64,000 nt of DNA from Bradyrhizobium sp. SZCCT0153. GTDB taxonomy: Bacteria; Pseudomonadota; Alphaproteobacteria; Rhizobiales; Xanthobacteraceae. The notes under the pieces are model-generated. The model was not told the DNA's origin and made no database searches. It was given only the letters and a program-made list of their open reading frames with translations. Of the stretch, positions 62,336 to 64,000 are shown piece by piece. The stretch is taken from positions 124,001-188,000 of the forward strand of contig NZ_JAFCKS010000003.1 in the NCBI RefSeq assembly GCF_018129995.1, given 5' to 3'. Each line of letters begins with the position of its first letter. Positions within the stretch are counted from its first letter, which is position 1. A program made the translations under genes and the position numbers.

Positions 62336-63322
62336 TTACGTGGCGACGGGGTAGGGCCCGCTCGCGAACACCGTGTCATGATAACCCTTCGACCCGACCT
62401 CGCGCGCCAGTGCGCTGCGAAAGTCGGTCCGCTCACGCAGGCTGTTCAGAACATGCGCGTAGTCGAACTCGGGCCGCCAGCCCAATTCGCGCCGCGCCCG
62501 CGCGTTGACATAGACGCGGTCGATCTCGGGGAATAGCCGCCAGCCACGCGCCGCATAGAGCTGCACACACTCCGGATAGAGCCCGCGCACGACACCGGCC
62601 GCGTCGCGCGCAACCGCGGCAAGATGGCGCGGCTCGAACGGGCTGGTGGCGGAGATGATGTAACGCGCAAAGCCGAGCTGCGGCGCGCGATCGACGGCAA
62701 GCAGATGGGCGCTCACCGCGTCCGCTATGTCCAGCCGGCGATAGAGCAGCTCGTTGGCCTGCGCGTTGTCCAGCGGGTAAGCCGTCCGCATCGCCGGATC
62801 GTCGTCCTCCTCCGGAAAGAAGCGCGAAGTCCTCAACACCACGACGGGCAGCCCGCGTTCGCGAAAGAACAGCTCGCACAAATTCTCCGCCATCAGCTTG
62901 GTCGTGCCGTAGATGTTCTTCGGGATCGGCGGCAAATCCTCGGTGACCCACACCGCGGCCTGTCCCGCCTCCGGCCGGAGCCGCGAGCCGAATGCGCTGG
63001 TGGTGCTGGTGAAGACAAGACTGCGCACGCCGGCCGCCGTGGCCGACTCGAGCAGATTGAGCGTGCCGGTGACGTTGGTGTCGATGAAGTCCTGCTTGCT
63101 GTGGGTCGCCACATGCGGCTTGTGCAGCGTCGCGGTGTGGATCACGGCCGTGACGCCCTCCATCTGGCGCCGCACGAAGTCGGGGTCGACGATCGAGCCA
63201 ACGGCATCGGTGAAGAGCGATGGTTTCAGATCGACCCCGCGCACCGGCGACCCGCGCCCGCGCAGCGTGCGGAGAAGGGCCTCCCCGAGATGGCCTGCGC
63301 TACCGGTGACCAGAATTGTCAT
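62336..63322 (-). CDS. NAD-dependent epimerase/dehydratase
   Basis: A 328-residue extended SDR. TILVTGSAGHLGEALLRTLRG is the N-terminal GxxGxxG. The catalytic YxxxK is in NIYGTTKLMAENLCELFF, and the Ser is in VFTSTTSAFGSRLRP. DIADAVSAHLLAVDRAP and RRELGWRPEFDYAHVLNSLRER are typical of nucleotide-sugar epimerases. The sugar substrate is not known. I took the ATG at 63320-63322, since an upstream 24-residue extension is not conserved. Confidence 0.9.
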   Translation of the reverse strand: MTILVTGSAGHLGEALLRTLRGRGSPVRGVDLKPSLFTDAVGSIVDPDFVRRQMEGVTAVIHTATLHKPHVATHSKQDFIDTNVTGTLNLLESATAAGVRSLVFTSTTSAFGSRLRPEAGQAAVWVTEDLPPIPKNIYGTTKLMAENLCELFFRERGLPVVVLRTSRFFPEEDDDPAMRTAYPLDNAQANELLYRRLDIADAVSAHLLAVDRAPQLGFARYIISATSPFEPRHLAAVARDAAGVVRGLYPECVQLYAARGWRLFPEIDRVYVNARARRELGWRPEFDYAHVLNSLRERTDFRSALAREVGSKGYHDTVFASGPYPVAT

Positions 63323-63398
63323 GTGGGATCCAACACAGCTGCCAGCAGCGTGAAAAACCACGATTCCGTCCAGATCGGCTGGATGCTCTGGCAAAAAT

Positions 63399-63473
<75 letters not shown>

Positions 63474-63746
63474 ATCCTGTGTCGGTCGCATGACTGCGCC
63501 GGCAACGGCTGTCGTATGCCAAAAGCGGAGGGCGAATGCAACAGCTACCGGCGGCATAGATTCGCATCTTCCGGCCCATATGAGGGCCCGAACCCGGCCG
63601 AATCGATCAAAAAAGCCTGGGAACCGCCGAATCGGCTGCGATGGATTGAAATTCGGCCGCCCCGGCCCAATTTTAGGGCCGACAGCGAAGCATATGAATT
63701 GGCGACGTGCTAAAGACCCGCCATTCCAGACAGACGAGGGGATCCC

Positions 63747-64000
63747 GTGACGATCATCGACCAGGGTAACGGAGCGGCGGGCCCGGCTGCGACCGATCTG
63801 ATCAAGGACACCACCACCCAGACCTTCGTGAAGGACGTCATCGAGGAATCGAAGCGCCAGCCGGTGCTGATCGATTTCTGGGCGGAGTGGTGCGGCCCCT
63901 GCAAGCAGCTCACCCCCGTGCTTGAAAAGGCGGTCAAGGCGGCCAAGGGCAAGGTCAAGCTGGTCAAGATGAATATCGACCAGCATCCGGCGATCCCGGG
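63747..64000 (+). CDS. Thioredoxin/YbbN-like co-chaperone, N-terminal fragment
   Basis: The gene runs off the right edge; 84 residues are visible. After a 20-residue leader, DLIKDTTTQTFVKDVIEES precedes the thioredoxin fold: VLIDFWAEWCGPCKQLTPVLEK with the WCGPC redox pair, and KVKLVKMNIDQHPAIP. Alphaproteobacterial homologues continue into TPR segments (YbbN-type), but that part is outside the window. The start is a GTG at 63747 with GAGGGGAT ahead. The upstream 273 bp, from 63474, contain no gene that I can see. Confidence 0.88.
   Translation, partial: MTIIDQGNGAAGPAATDLIKDTTTQTFVKDVIEESKRQPVLIDFWAEWCGPCKQLTPVLEKAVKAAKGKVKLVKMNIDQHPAIP

Overview
This 64 kb window is a stretch of GC-rich alphaproteobacterial chromosome. 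It looks like the Hyphomicrobiales, most probably Bradyrhizobium or a close relative. The grounds are the very high GC, alphaproteobacterial marker arrangements (hemD-Mic60-hemY, a DUF1674 SdhAF4 protein, a YbbN-like thioredoxin, a ZTP riboswitch before purH) and several families of short palindromic repeats between genes. The genus was not tested by any search. I see no prophage, insertion sequence, plasmid gene or CRISPR array, so this is core or slowly varying chromosome with a few accessory islands.

Layout. 0-6.8 kb: an SDR fragment, a quinone oxidoreductase, DUF1232, pterin dehydratase, a membrane-tethered TAXI protein, PhoD phosphatase, a single-domain response regulator and a Crp/Fnr regulator. 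6.8-9.3 kb: the most unusual locus, three overlapping genes encoding an Lgt-like membrane protein, a Cys-rich radical SAM enzyme resembling tetraether / membrane-spanning lipid synthases, and a small membrane protein. 9.3-19 kb: typA, an FAD amine oxidase, a coupled minus-strand cluster (hydrolase, DUF2269, SDR-DoxX fusion, DCC protein), GNAT, ppa, yggT-DUF167-folD and tRNA-Ala. 19-29 kb: enoyl-CoA hydratase, glutamine amidotransferase, SDR, TerB, then a hydrolase-P450-cyclase string and an MFS exporter with an extra C-terminal domain. 29-31.8 kb: small secreted proteins and a polysaccharide deacetylase around CRP-like operators, then tRNA-Thr. 31.8-41 kb: hemD-mic60-hemY, divergent tsaD-gpsA-EVE, a second cyclase, SRPBCC and topoisomerase IB. 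41-56 kb: acs, L,D-transpeptidase, nuclease, sdhAF4, rsmB, heparinase-like protein, riboswitch-purH, MFS, ggt, serine hydrolase and GST. 56-64 kb: DUF2239, MATE, HCCA isomerase, panE, cytochrome c, PQQ-type sugar dehydrogenase, epimerase, tRNA-Gly and the start of a thioredoxin gene.

How they work together. Housekeeping functions dominate: tRNA modification, rRNA methylation, folate and purine metabolism, heme synthesis, acetate activation and phospholipid precursors. Glutathione turnover (ggt, gst, HCCA isomerase) and a periplasmic oxidation pair (sugar dehydrogenase plus diheme cytochrome c) form small functional groups. Two nucleotide cyclases share the window with three sequences matching TGTGA-N6-TCAC(A/C), which suggests cAMP-dependent control of the secreted-protein genes near 29-31.5 kb.

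Gene starts were chosen by ribosome-binding sites, overlap with neighbours and family length. Functions are from protein motifs read by eye; no database search was run.
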